A DNA stretch of 64,000 nt from Caldilineaceae bacterium (GTDB taxonomy: Bacteria; Chloroflexota; Anaerolineae; Caldilineales; Caldilineaceae), in contig JAJEBF010000038.1 in NCBI GenBank assembly GCA_022824025.1, forward strand, positions 16,337-80,336, read 5' to 3'. Under the pieces are notes generated by a model that saw only the letters and a list, made by a program, of their open reading frames with translations, did no database searches and was not told where the DNA came from. Below are positions 29,516-38,379 of this stretch, piece by piece (within the stretch, counting starts at the first letter, position 1; every line of letters begins with the position of its first letter). Both the position numbers and the translations under genes were made by a program.

Positions 29516-30784
29516 TTATCCCGCTCTTTGCTTTCCTCGCACGACCGATAGCGTCCATAACGTCATTGGAATAAGGGTCAGCGCCGTCATCGACCAGATG
29601 ATGCCGGAGATGCTGAGACTGCTATCGAGCGCGGTACCGACGACGCTGGATGCGAGCGCGCTGGCGAGGTAAAAGAACATGAACTCGGTGGCGAAGACCC
29701 TGCCATGCACGGTGCGGGACACATTTTGCATAAGCAGCTGGGTGGAGAAGACCCAGACGATGCCCCCGCCGACACCGCGCACGATAGACGCCAGCAGCAC
29801 GGCCGGCAGGCTCAGGAGCGGCGCGGTGGCAGCCGCCCCAAGCACGCTGAGCAGGAAGCCAATAATAATGGCTTTTCTAAGGGTGGGGCCGTCGTCGCCC
29901 GTCACCTTGCGGGCGAAAATGGGGCCGATGCCGGTCCCGACGCCGGTCAGACCAAACATCAATCCCATGCTGATGCCGCCGCCCTCGCCGAGGGTAAAGA
30001 CCTGTTGGGAGATGGCGACCATGACGACCTGGGAGCCGGCGGTCAGGCAGAGAGAGTTGAGCGCTTTCTGGGAGGCGATAAAGAGGATATTGGGGTGTTT
30101 GTGCAGGTATTTGAGGCCATCGATGTACTGGCGTATTCCGGCTGCGATGGTCTTGTCCTCTGAAAGGGCTGCGGAGGAGGCCGGCATGCGGATCTGCATC
30201 AGGAGCGCGGCAGAGATAAGGAAGGTGAGCGTGTCGAGGAGAAAGGCCGGGTAGATGCCCCAGGCGCCGGCCACGAGCCCGCCCAGCGCGGCGCCGAGGG
30301 CGAGCATGGTGGACCAGGTGGCGGAGCTGATCGCGTTCATCGCGCCCAGTTCACCCTCTCTTGCCAGTTCGGGCAGGATGGCGTTGCGGGAGGGATAGAA
30401 GAATCCGCTCACGCAGAACTGGGCGGCTGTGAGGGCATAGAGGAGCCAGACGTCGCCGGCATCGCGGACGAGGAGAAAGGCAAGGACGACTGCTGCGCGG
30501 ACGATGTCGGTCGCGATGAGGATATGTTTGCGGTTGTAGCGGTCGGCCACGACGCCGGCGATTGGGCTGACGAGGAAGGGCGCGAGCATGCGCACGACGA
30601 AGAGCGAGCCGACGGCGAGGCCGGACTGGGTGAGCATGCCGACGAGCGCGGCGGAGGCGACGAGGTTGAACCAGTCGCCCAGCAGGCTCACGATCTGCCC
30701 GAACCAGAGGTAGCGGAAGTTGCGGTTGTTGCGAAGCAGATCGGTGTAGCCGACTGCAGTTTGTGTGTTGGGATTGGCGGTCAT
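29516..30784 (-). CDS. MFS transporter (paralogue B)
   Basis: A 422-residue paralogue of the adjacent MFS gene, same length and topology, motif A GVVADRYNRKH. The helix 4 to 12 region has diverged, suggesting different substrates. It starts 27 bp after the sugar-isomerase stop, so the two may be co-transcribed. Confidence 0.87.
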   Translation of the reverse strand: MTANPNTQTAVGYTDLLRNNRNFRYLWFGQIVSLLGDWFNLVASAALVGMLTQSGLAVGSLFVVRMLAPFLVSPIAGVVADRYNRKHILIATDIVRAAVVLAFLLVRDAGDVWLLYALTAAQFCVSGFFYPSRNAILPELAREGELGAMNAISSATWSTMLALGAALGGLVAGAWGIYPAFLLDTLTFLISAALLMQIRMPASSAALSEDKTIAAGIRQYIDGLKYLHKHPNILFIASQKALNSLCLTAGSQVVMVAISQQVFTLGEGGGISMGLMFGLTGVGTGIGPIFARKVTGDDGPTLRKAIIIGFLLSVLGAAATAPLLSLPAVLLASIVRGVGGGIVWVFSTQLLMQNVSRTVHGRVFATEFMFFYLASALASSVVGTALDSSLSISGIIWSMTALTLIPMTLWTLSVVRGKQRAG

Positions 30785-30811
30785 TGGTTGTATGCGCCTG
30801 ATGTCGGCGCG

Positions 30812-31594
30812 CTATTTGCCCATGGCCTGCAGCGCGCGGAGGCAGCGTTCGACGGCCTCCAGAGGCGGGTAGGCGTCGCTTTCGTATTCGACGATATACC
30901 ATTCGGTTCCGCCGACAGATTCGCAGGCTTTGAAAAAGGCGGTCCAGTCGGTGTCATCCTCGCCGATGATGGGGTCGAAGGCGGGATGGGGGTAGTCGTG
31001 ACCCGGGCCGTCGTGGAGGCGTTTGGTGAAGGGTTTGAGGTGGACGGTGACGGCGCGACCGGGGTAGCTGCGGATGACGCTGACGGGATCGGCGCCGCCG
31101 AAGACGGCGTTGCCGGTATCGAACTGCATGATGACGGATGAATCCGTGTTGCCGAAGAATGTATCCCAGGGTGTTTCGCCGCCGAGAGGCAGGAACTCGT
31201 GGAAGTGGTTGTGGTAGCCGGTGCGCATGCCTTCGGCGGCCAGGCGTTCTGCGAGGCGGTTGGTGAATTCGGCCAGTTTGAGCCAGTCATCGCGGCTCTG
31301 GCGCAGCTCTTCGGGGATGCCGGGGATGATGAGTTTGTCGTTGCCGAGAGCATGGTGGAAGGCGATGGTTTCGGGCAGGGCGTCATCTTGCACCAGGGCG
31401 AAGGGCACATGCCAGCCGGCGCAGGCGAGGCCAAGCTCGTCGATTTCGGCTTTGAGCGCGGCGGCGGAGTGTTGGGGCGGGCCGGCGAACTCGACGCCGC
31501 TGTAGCCCATCCGGGCCGCTGCGGCGAGCGTGCCGGACATGTCGGCGGCAAATTGATGTCGTACAGAATAGAGTTGCAGTGCGATCGGAGGCAT
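30812..31594 (-). CDS. Sugar phosphate isomerase/epimerase
   Basis: A 260-residue TIM-barrel protein beginning MPPIALQLYSVRHQFAADM, the classic start of this group. Metal-binding residues are expected in YHNHFHEF (His), MQFDTGNAVFGG (Asp), VHLKPF (His) and the C-terminal EWYIVEYES (Glu). Catalyses isomerisation, epimerisation or dehydration of a sugar derivative. It lies between an enolase-superfamily gene and MFS genes, which fits a small catabolic cluster. Confidence 0.88.
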   Translation of the reverse strand: MPPIALQLYSVRHQFAADMSGTLAAAARMGYSGVEFAGPPQHSAAALKAEIDELGLACAGWHVPFALVQDDALPETIAFHHALGNDKLIIPGIPEELRQSRDDWLKLAEFTNRLAERLAAEGMRTGYHNHFHEFLPLGGETPWDTFFGNTDSSVIMQFDTGNAVFGGADPVSVIRSYPGRAVTVHLKPFTKRLHDGPGHDYPHPAFDPIIGEDDTDWTAFFKACESVGGTEWYIVEYESDAYPPLEAVERCLRALQAMGK

Positions 31595-31677
31595 GGGAGC
31601 GGTTTCCTTTCAAGGGTGAAGAAGTTCAGTGGACGGCAGCCGGTTTCCTGGTTGCCGCCAGGAAGCAGTCGATGGGT

Positions 31678-32856
31678 CTATTTGCCGGTCTTCTGCGTGT
31701 CGACGCTAAGCTGGCGCACGGCGGTTTCGTCAATGTCAACGCCCAGGCCGGGCCCGTTGGGCACTTCGAGAAAGCCGCCGGCCTGGTCGAATGGTTCAGC
31801 GATGCCCTCGCGGATGGGACTGGGTGTGCGGTCGAACTCCATGACGGGCTCCTGCTGGTAGGGGCGGGGCGTGCGCGCGGGAGGACATTCGGGCACGGCG
31901 GAGGCGACATGGAGGCTGGCGGCGATCATGACGGGGGAACCCCACACATGAGGGTTGCAGAGGATGCCGAAGGCGTTGGCCATGGAGGCGACGCGGTGCA
32001 TTTCGGTGATGCCGCCCACCATGACGACATCGGGCTGGATGATGTCGACGCAGCGGCGGCCGATAAAGTCCTTGAACTCGTAGCGCGTGCGCAGGTTTTC
32101 GCCGCCGGAGATGGCCATGGGCAGCGCGGCCTTGACCTGCAGATAGCCTTCTACGTCTTTGGCGTTGACGGGCTCTTCGAACCAGTAGATGTCGAGCTCG
32201 GCCAGCTCGCGGCCGATGCGAATGGCCGTTGTGGCGTTGTAGGCCTGATTGGCGTCCGCCATGAGGAAGACGTCGGGGCCGATGGCTTCGCGGATGGCGG
32301 CGACGCGGCGCACATCCTGCGCCAAGGGGAGGCCGCCGACCTTGGTTTTCATGCCGGCGAAGCCGAGCTCCACGTACATGCGGGCCTCATCGAGCAGCCG
32401 TTGTGGAATGACGCGGCCGTCGGAGGCGAGGTTCTCTTCGGTGTAGTAGAGGCCGGTGGCGTAGACGGCGATGCGGTCGCGCACTTTTCCGCCGAGGAGG
32501 GCCCAGACGGGCAGGTTGCTTGCCTTGCCGGCGATGTCCCAGAGGGCTGTGTCGACGGCGCTGATGGCGCTGCCGCCGATGCCGCCGGCGACGTTGCCGT
32601 TGTAGAAGAGGCGGAACATCTCCTGCCAGCGCAGGTTGCGCTGCATGGGGTCGGCGCCGAGCAGGAGGGGCGCGAACTCATCGTGGACGATGCGTGCGGA
32701 GGGGCCGTTGAGGCCTTCGCCCCAGCCGACGAGTCCATCGTCGGTGACGAACTTAACCAGGCCGACCTGCCGATTTTCGGTCCATCCCTGGGACCAGCCG
32801 AAGCCGGTTTGAATGGGGGCTTCGAGGAGGAAGGTTTCGATGGAGTCGATACGCAT
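31678..32856 (-). CDS. Mandelate racemase/enolase-superfamily dehydratase (MR subgroup)
   Basis: 392 residues from ATG 32854-32856 (GGAG 8 nt upstream). Catalytic architecture is complete: Lys 170 and Lys 172 in MKTKVGG, metal ligands Asp 201 (ADANQAY), Glu 227 (WFEEPV) and Glu 253 (GGENLR), and the Asp 276/His 303 dyad in IIQPDVV and NPHVWGS. This is the MR-subgroup pattern of acid-sugar dehydratases such as galactarate/glucarate-like enzymes. The exact substrate is unknown. The upstream in-frame extension to 33414 does not look coding. Confidence 0.9.
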   Translation of the reverse strand: MRIDSIETFLLEAPIQTGFGWSQGWTENRQVGLVKFVTDDGLVGWGEGLNGPSARIVHDEFAPLLLGADPMQRNLRWQEMFRLFYNGNVAGGIGGSAISAVDTALWDIAGKASNLPVWALLGGKVRDRIAVYATGLYYTEENLASDGRVIPQRLLDEARMYVELGFAGMKTKVGGLPLAQDVRRVAAIREAIGPDVFLMADANQAYNATTAIRIGRELAELDIYWFEEPVNAKDVEGYLQVKAALPMAISGGENLRTRYEFKDFIGRRCVDIIQPDVVMVGGITEMHRVASMANAFGILCNPHVWGSPVMIAASLHVASAVPECPPARTPRPYQQEPVMEFDRTPSPIREGIAEPFDQAGGFLEVPNGPGLGVDIDETAVRQLSVDTQKTGK

Positions 32857-33011
32857 GGATGACGCTCCGGAACTGTTGCTCGCGCCGGCGGGGCGGCGGT
32901 TGCGGTGGTTGCGGTCGGTCGTGGAGAACGTGGGAGGCGAAGGCCAAGGATGACGGACGACTGGTGACCGGCCGCGTTCATCTCTCCACTGTCCGCTGGC
33001 GGTCAAGGGCC

Positions 33012-33374
33012 CTATAGTACCATGCGGGGAATGAGATACGCGATCACGATGACGGCGAGTTGCGCGCCGGTGACCCAGGCGAAGGCTTGAAGGAGGCGGC
33101 CGAAGCTGACTTTGGACGCCCGGCGGTAACCTGCTTCGCTCCAGAAGAAGAAGACGACGGCCGCGACGGCCAAACCGAGGAGAGAGAAGCGATGGACGGC
33201 GGGAAGGGTCCACTGATCCGCGCCGAAGGCGATGGCGATCGCGCGCAGGGCGGGCAGCGTGGTAACGATGTTGAGAATGAACAGACCGCACGAGCCGAAC
33301 CAGAGTAGATAGAAGATAACAACCTGAACGGCGGCGTTGCTTACGTACTTCATATTTTTCATGGGGAATTTCAT
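33012..33374 (-). CDS. Small multi-pass membrane protein of unknown function
   Basis: A 120-residue hydrophobic protein with three predicted helices: about 15-40 (VVIFYLLWFGSCGLFILNIV), 62-80 (FSLLGLAVAAVVFFFW) and 95-118. No recognised motif. It lies 37 bp beyond the OppF-type gene stop on no obvious transcript of its own; it may be read from upstream. The regular amphipathic and helical pattern supports real coding. Confidence 0.6.
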   Translation of the reverse strand: MKFPMKNMKYVSNAAVQVVIFYLLWFGSCGLFILNIVTTLPALRAIAIAFGADQWTLPAVHRFSLLGLAVAAVVFFFWSEAGYRRASKVSFGRLLQAFAWVTGAQLAVIVIAYLIPRMVL

Positions 33375-33410
33375 CCGAATGGCAAGCGGCCGGCGCGAGG
33401 CTCCCGCCGC

Positions 33411-34460
33411 TCAAGCCACTACGCCCGCCAACTCCAGATCATGGGAAAAGTGACATTTTGCGAAGTGGCCGGGCGCGACCTCTTCCCAGGCAGGTTCCTG
33501 TTCATGGCAGAGGTCCTGGGCATAGGCGCAGCGGGGGTGGAAGTAGCAGCCGGACGGCGGATCGGCGGGGTTGGCGACTTCGCCTTCCAGGAGGATGCGC
33601 GCCGAACCCCTGCGCCGGGGATCCGGTTTGGGGATAGCTGACAGGAGCGCTTCGGTGTAGGGATGCTTGGGGTTGGTGTAGAGTTCCAGGGTCGACGCCA
33701 TTTCGACCAGTTTGCCGACGTACATGACAGCGACGCGGTCGCAGATGTGGGCGACGACGCTGAGATCGTGGGCGACGAAGACATAGGTGAGCCCCATCTG
33801 CTCCTGCAGCTCCTGCAAGAGGTTGAGGATCTGGGCCTGCACGGAGACATCGAGGGCGGAGACCGGTTCATCGGCGACGACGAGGTTGGGCTGGCAGACG
33901 AGGGCGCGGGCGATGCCGATGCGCTGGCGCTGCCCGCCGCTGAAGGCGTGGGGGTAGCGGCGCATCACTTCGGGCGCGAGGCCGACGAGGCCAAGCGTGT
34001 CGGCAACGCGATCCTCGAGTTCGGTCCCCTTTGCCAGGCCCATGGCGCGCAGGGGAGCGCCGATCAGCTCCAGGATGGTCATGCGCGGATTGAGGGAGGC
34101 GTGCGGGTCCTGGAAGATCATGCGCATGTTGCGGCGCACCTGATTGAGCTGCTGGTTGTCCAGCTCGGTGACATTGACGCGTCCCAGCTCCGGATCTCGG
34201 AAGTATACGTCGCCTTCGGTGGAAGGAATGGCGCGCAGGATCATGCGACCGGTGGTTGTTTTGCCGCAGCCGCTTTCTCCCACCAGCCCCAGTGTTTCGC
34301 CCTCTTCAACCAGCAGGCTGATATCGTCGACGGCTTTGACGTAGCCAACGGTGCGCTTGAAGAAGCCGCGCTTGATCGGGAAGTGCTTCTTGAGATTGCG
34401 GATCTCCAGGAGCAGGGAAGAAGATGGGTTTGGGGTGTTGCTTCCGTTTTCGCTTGCCAT
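33411..34460 (-). CDS. Oligopeptide/dipeptide ABC transporter ATPase, OppF/DppF type
   Basis: A 349-residue ATPase. Walker A is GESGCGKTT, the Q-loop region is [14 protein letters not shown], the signature is [15 protein letters not shown], and Walker B is [14 protein letters not shown]. The C-terminal oligopeptide-transporter extension has the four-Cys pattern typical of the family ([15 protein letters not shown]), likely an Fe-S or metal site. Last transport gene of the Opp/Dpp operon starting at 40428. Confidence 0.93.
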   Translation of the reverse strand: MASENGSNTPNPSSSLLLEIRNLKKHFPIKRGFFKRTVGYVKAVDDISLLVEEGETLGLVGESGCGKTTTGRMILRAIPSTEGDVYFRDPELGRVNVTELDNQQLNQVRRNMRMIFQDPHASLNPRMTILELIGAPLRAMGLAKGTELEDRVADTLGLVGLAPEVMRRYPHAFSGGQRQRIGIARALVCQPNLVVADEPVSALDVSVQAQILNLLQELQEQMGLTYVFVAHDLSVVAHICDRVAVMYVGKLVEMASTLELYTNPKHPYTEALLSAIPKPDPRRRGSARILLEGEVANPADPPSGCYFHPRCAYAQDLCHEQEPAWEEVAPGHFAKCHFSHDLELAGVVA

Positions 34461-34553
34461 AGGTCTCAGGTGTCTATGATGCGCTACCGCTTCGCCAGAC
34501 GGGCGCTGTATTGCGCTGCTGCATTGTTACGCGTACCCAGTTGGATTGCGCTC

Positions 34554-35600
34554 CTACGTATAGAGGTGGCAGCGTACGGCATGCCCTTCCTCGAGCTGGA
34601 TCAGCTGCGGCTCGGCCTCATCGCAGACGCCGGGCATGAAGTCGGGACAGCGGGGATGGAAGGCGCAACCTTGCAGCCGCTGATAGGGGCTGGGCACCAT
34701 GCCTTCAATGGCGTTGAGTTTCTCGCGCTTGTCCTGCAGGACATCTTCGAGGCGCGGGATCGAGTTCAACAGGCCTCTCGTATAGGGATGCTTGGGATTG
34801 TAGAAGATCGAGTCAACATCGCAGCGCTCGACAACCTTGCCCAGGTACATGACGACGACTTCCTCGGCCATTTCGGCTACGACGCCGAGATTGTGCGTAA
34901 TGTAGAGAATGGCCATGTCGGATTCGGCCTGCAGCTCCCGCATCAGGTCGAGGATCTGGGCCTCGGTGGTGACATCGAGGGCGGTGGTCGGTTCGTCGGC
35001 GATGAGCAGTTGGGGGCGGCAGGCGAGCGCCATGGCGATGACGGCGCGCTGGCGCATGCCGCCGCTCAGCTGGAAGGGGTAGTCGTCGAAGCGCTGCTCC
35101 GGGTTGGGCATTTTCACGCGCGCGAGGGTCTCGATGGCGATGTCGCGCGCTTCGGTCTTGTTGACATCCTGATGGAGGAGGATGGCTTCGGTGATCTGCT
35201 TGCCCACGGTGCGTACGGGACTGAGGGCGGTCATCGGCTCCTGGAAGACCATGGAGATTTGATTGCCGCGAATGTCGCGGAGCTGGCGGTCGTTGGACTC
35301 GAATTGGGCGAGGTCGACGATGTCCTTGGCGTCGGCGCGATCGTCGAACTGCCGGTGGAAGCGAATCTCGCCTTCGACGATTTGGCCGGGGGGCGGCACC
35401 AGGCGCATAACCGACATGGCGGTCATGCTTTTGCCGCAGCCGCTCTCGCCGACTACGCCGACCACCTGTTTGCGGCGGACGTCGAGGTCGACGCCGTCGA
35501 CGGCGCGCACGGTGCCTTCATCGAGAGCGAAGTGGGTTTTCAGATCCCTGATTTCCAACAGGACTTCCTGCTTTCCCGCACCGTTTTCATTTGACGCCAT
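34554..35600 (-). CDS. Oligopeptide/dipeptide ABC transporter ATPase, OppD/DppD type
   Basis: 348 residues from ATG 35598-35600 (AAGGG about 9 nt upstream); an ATG at 35645 is an alternative. Walker [25 protein letters not shown] signature, [14 protein letters not shown]alker B, and a C-terminal Cys-containing extension ([16 protein letters not shown]). Pairs with the OppF-type protein to energise the permeases encoded upstream. Confidence 0.92.
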   Translation of the reverse strand: MASNENGAGKQEVLLEIRDLKTHFALDEGTVRAVDGVDLDVRRKQVVGVVGESGCGKSMTAMSVMRLVPPPGQIVEGEIRFHRQFDDRADAKDIVDLAQFESNDRQLRDIRGNQISMVFQEPMTALSPVRTVGKQITEAILLHQDVNKTEARDIAIETLARVKMPNPEQRFDDYPFQLSGGMRQRAVIAMALACRPQLLIADEPTTALDVTTEAQILDLMRELQAESDMAILYITHNLGVVAEMAEEVVVMYLGKVVERCDVDSIFYNPKHPYTRGLLNSIPRLEDVLQDKREKLNAIEGMVPSPYQRLQGCAFHPRCPDFMPGVCDEAEPQLIQLEEGHAVRCHLYT

Positions 35601-35669
35601 AGCGTGTAACCCTTGTGGTCTACGGGTGGCGGCCAGCGCTGCCATTGGCTTCTGCAGGCTGGTCGCGGG

Positions 35670-36851
35670 CTAGTGGTACGGGTCGGCAGCGTCGCGCATG
35701 CCATCGCCGAGGAAGTTGAACATAAGGACGGCAATGACGACAAAGACGACCGGCCAGAGGGTCCAGGGCGTCTGGGCGACCGACATGATGTCCTGCGCGT
35801 CCTGGAGCATGACGCCCCAGCTGATGGTGGGCGGCTGCAAGCCGATTCCCAGGAAACTCAATGCGGTTTCGCCTAGAATCATAAACGGGATGGCGATCGT
35901 GAGCTCGACGATAATGAAGCTGGTGAAGCCGGGAAGCAGATAGCGGGTGATGATGGTCCACTGGCTTTCGCCATCGAGCCGGGCGGCCATGACAAAGTCC
36001 TCTTCGCGCAGGCTGAGGATTTTGCCGCGCACGATGCGGGCCAGCCGCGTCCAGTTGAGGATAGAAAGAATGATGGTAATAGCGAAATAAAGGCGCAGAT
36101 TGGGCCAGTCCTGGGGCAGGGCTGCGGCGAGCGACATCCACAACGGGATGGAGGGCAGGGCATAGAGCAGGTCGATGAGACGCTGGATGACTTCGTCGAC
36201 GGCGCCGCCAAAGTAACCGGAAATGCCGCCCAGGAGCACGCCGAAGACGGCGGTGAGCGCGACGCCGATCAGGCCGATTGACAGGGAGATGCGGCCGCCG
36301 TAGATGATGCGGGAGAAGATATCGCGCCCGATGCGGTCTGTACCGAAGATGAAGAGCGGCATCGTGTCCTTTTCCGTGCCGAAAAGGTGCAGGTCGGACT
36401 CGATCAGGCCCAACATCTTGTAGGAGTCGCCGCGCACGAACAGCCGGATCGTGTTTGGCTCAGCTGCGTTGGCCCTGTAGATCGGGCGCGCGGTCACGGG
36501 ATCGCGCCCGCGCACGATGGTGTAGATGAAGGGGCTGCGGTAGCTTCTGCTGACGACTTCGAACAGGCGGACCTTTGTGGGCGGCGCGGAGGCGAGGTCC
36601 TTGTAGCGGGTCAAGGGCGCGTGGGGCGCGAAAAACTCGGCGAAGAGCGTGACGAAGTAGAAGAAGGCAAGCACCCACATGGCGGCCTTGGCCAGGCGAT
36701 GGCGGCGGAACTTCCACCAGACGAGCTGCCACTGCCCGGCGCGGTAGAAGTCTTCCGATTCCGAAAAGGTGGTGGCCGGGCTCGGCGGCGTCTCGACGGC
36801 GCGCTGGCGCGGGTTGATGAGCCTCAGGATATTGGCGACGATTGAAGTCAT
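35670..36851 (-). CDS. DppC/OppC-type ABC transporter permease
   Basis: 393 residues from ATG 36849-36851, with GGAGGAG about 13 nt upstream overlapping the end of the DppB gene (8-bp gap). The extended N-terminus (about 45 residues) precedes the first helix. The long periplasmic loop has LFGTDRIGRDIFSRIIYGGR, and the coupling loop is EEDFVMAARLDGESQWTII. It ends NFLGDGMRDAADPYH. A longer upstream frame runs over the DppB gene and is not coding. Confidence 0.9.
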   Translation of the reverse strand: MTSIVANILRLINPRQRAVETPPSPATTFSESEDFYRAGQWQLVWWKFRRHRLAKAAMWVLAFFYFVTLFAEFFAPHAPLTRYKDLASAPPTKVRLFEVVSRSYRSPFIYTIVRGRDPVTARPIYRANAAEPNTIRLFVRGDSYKMLGLIESDLHLFGTEKDTMPLFIFGTDRIGRDIFSRIIYGGRISLSIGLIGVALTAVFGVLLGGISGYFGGAVDEVIQRLIDLLYALPSIPLWMSLAAALPQDWPNLRLYFAITIILSILNWTRLARIVRGKILSLREEDFVMAARLDGESQWTIITRYLLPGFTSFIIVELTIAIPFMILGETALSFLGIGLQPPTISWGVMLQDAQDIMSVAQTPWTLWPVVFVVIAVLMFNFLGDGMRDAADPYH

Positions 36852-36859
36852 GGTCTCGG

Positions 36860-37861
36860 TTACATCTCCTCCACGCTGCCAAACCGGATGCGCGGGTCGA
36901 CCGCTGCCAGGGCGATGTCGGCCAGTAGGCTCCCGACCAATGCCAGGGTTCCGACCAGCAGAATGAAGCTGCCGGCGAGGAACATGTCCTGGGAGAGCAG
37001 GGAGCGATAGAGAACGACTGCGGCGGTGGGCAGGTTGAGCACGATCTCGACAACGGTGCCGCCGGAGATAATCCACGGGAGCAGGAAGCCGAGGGAGCTG
37101 ATCAGAGGGTTGATGGCGATGCGCACGGGATAGTTCATGAGTACGGCAAACTCGGACAGGCCCTTGGAGCGGGCCACGGTGACGTACTGTTTGCGCAGCT
37201 CATCCAGCATGGTCGCCCGCATGATGCGAATGATGTGGGCGGTTCCGCCGATGCCGAGGATGAGGACGGGCACCCAGATGCGGGTGAGCATATTCTGGAA
37301 TTTGGCGATGCTCCAGGGTTCGAGCTCGAAAGCCGGGGAGAAGAGTCCTCCCACTTTGAGGCCGAACCAGGCGAAGGAGAAGTACATGACGACCATCGCC
37401 AATAGGAAGCCTGGCACTGCCAGGCCGATGAATCCGATCATGGTAAAGAGATAATCGGTGAAGGTGTATTGCCGTACCGAAACGTAGATGCCGATCGGGA
37501 CCGAAATGGCCCAGACGAAGATGGTTGTGAAGATGGCCAACAGGAAGGTGAGCGCCATCTTGTCTCCGATGACTTCGTTGACCGGTCTGCCCCACTGGAA
37601 GGACTGTCCGAATGAACCTTTGAGCAGGATGTTCTGGATCCAGGTCAGATATTGCACATGCATGGGGCGGTCGAGGGCGTACTGTTTCATGAGGCGCTCG
37701 ACCTCGGCCTCGTCTACATCGCGGCCGGATGCCCGCAGCGCGTTGATGTGCTCAGTCAGGTAGTCGCCGGGCGGGAGCTGGATGATGAGGAAGGCGACCA
37801 GGGAGAGCAGGAACAGCAGCGGAATCATACGCATGACGCGCTGGATTATGTAGACGATCAT
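36860..37861 (-). CDS. DppB/OppB-type ABC transporter permease
   Basis: A 333-residue permease. It starts MIVYIIQRVMRMIPLLFLLS, with QYALDRPMHVQYLTW, six helices, the coupling loop LRKQYVTVARSKGLSEFAVL and the end ALVGSLLADIALAAVDPRIRFG. Translationally close to the DppC gene. Upstream is a repeat and then the four-helix-bundle gene. Confidence 0.92.
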   Translation of the reverse strand: MIVYIIQRVMRMIPLLFLLSLVAFLIIQLPPGDYLTEHINALRASGRDVDEAEVERLMKQYALDRPMHVQYLTWIQNILLKGSFGQSFQWGRPVNEVIGDKMALTFLLAIFTTIFVWAISVPIGIYVSVRQYTFTDYLFTMIGFIGLAVPGFLLAMVVMYFSFAWFGLKVGGLFSPAFELEPWSIAKFQNMLTRIWVPVLILGIGGTAHIIRIMRATMLDELRKQYVTVARSKGLSEFAVLMNYPVRIAINPLISSLGFLLPWIISGGTVVEIVLNLPTAAVVLYRSLLSQDMFLAGSFILLVGTLALVGSLLADIALAAVDPRIRFGSVEEM

Positions 37862-37877
37862 GGGGAACCCCCTGATA

Positions 37878-37935
37878 GGAGAGAGTGAAGAGGAGTGAGG
37901 AGAGAGTAAAACCTCTTACATCTCACTGCTCACTT
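37878..37935. repeat. Purine/pyrimidine inverted-repeat element, copy 2
   Basis: GGAGAGAGTGAAGAGGAGTG followed by a GAGGAGAGAG arm, a TAAAACC loop region and a pyrimidine arm. It lies between the four-helix-bundle stop and the DppB start and is closely related to the copy at 38314, including the shared GTAAAACCTCT. Confidence 0.8.
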
Positions 37936-38301
37936 CTAGCCTCTCCCTGTATCGGAACTCATTTTGCGGCGCAAGGTTGTCAGCATTCGGCTTACTTCGT
38001 CTAACAGACCGCGCAGCGTTTGCGTTTCGCTCGTGGGAAACCAGCCCAGGTCTTCACATAGTGTAAGAAGTGTTTCGGTTTCCGCCAAAGAGCCTTGCGC
38101 TATGGCGAGGAAGCGCGCTTTGTCCTTTACCGTCTCGCGCGTCCAGCCTTCTGCGATGTTGGCTGGCATCGATACTGCCGAGCGGGTGATCTGCGAACGC
38201 ATGCCGTAGTTTTCTGTACTGGGCAGACGTGGTGTCAGTCGATATGTCTCGCGGGCCGCGTCCATCGCTTTCTGCCACAGAATCGTTTCCCGATAGTACA
38301 T
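37936..38301 (-). CDS. Four-helix-bundle protein (23S rRNA intervening-sequence protein family)
   Basis: 121 residues from ATG 38299-38301, starting MYYRETILWQKAMDAARETY. The family pattern is clear: YRLTPRLPSTENYGMRSQIT, RSAVSMPANIAEGWTRET, then KARFLAIAQGSLAETETLL. Such proteins are encoded in 23S rRNA intervening sequences and as free-standing genes, and are related to the Avd proteins of diversity-generating retroelements. No retroelement RT is nearby. It interrupts an Opp operon and is bracketed by repeat copies at 37878 and 38314, so it may be a mobile cassette. Confidence 0.85.
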   Translation of the reverse strand: MYYRETILWQKAMDAARETYRLTPRLPSTENYGMRSQITRSAVSMPANIAEGWTRETVKDKARFLAIAQGSLAETETLLTLCEDLGWFPTSETQTLRGLLDEVSRMLTTLRRKMSSDTGRG

Positions 38302-38313
38302 GGATGAATTTGA

Positions 38314-38376
38314 GGAGAGAGTGAAGAGGAGAGAGGAGGGAGTAAAACCTCTCCCTCCTCTCTCTTCGCTTCTCAC
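38314..38376. repeat. Purine/pyrimidine inverted-repeat element, copy 3
   Basis: Contains GGAGGGAGTAAAACCTCTCC and folds into a long hairpin of purine and pyrimidine arms. It lies between the binding-protein stop (38380) and the four-helix-bundle start (38301). Confidence 0.8.
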
Positions 38377-38379
38377 AGT

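Noticed and set aside
32857..33414. Long N-terminal extension of the mandelate-racemase-type protein
   Set aside because: Runs antiparallel-like composition over intergenic sequence and the small membrane-protein gene; ATG 32854-32856 has a ribosome site.
36852..37076. N-terminal extension of the DppC-type permease
   Set aside because: It lies entirely over the C-terminal coding part of the upstream DppB-type gene in another frame.
37936..38301. Diversity-generating retroelement based on the Avd-like four-helix-bundle gene
   Set aside because: No reverse transcriptase, template repeat or variable-repeat target is present nearby.
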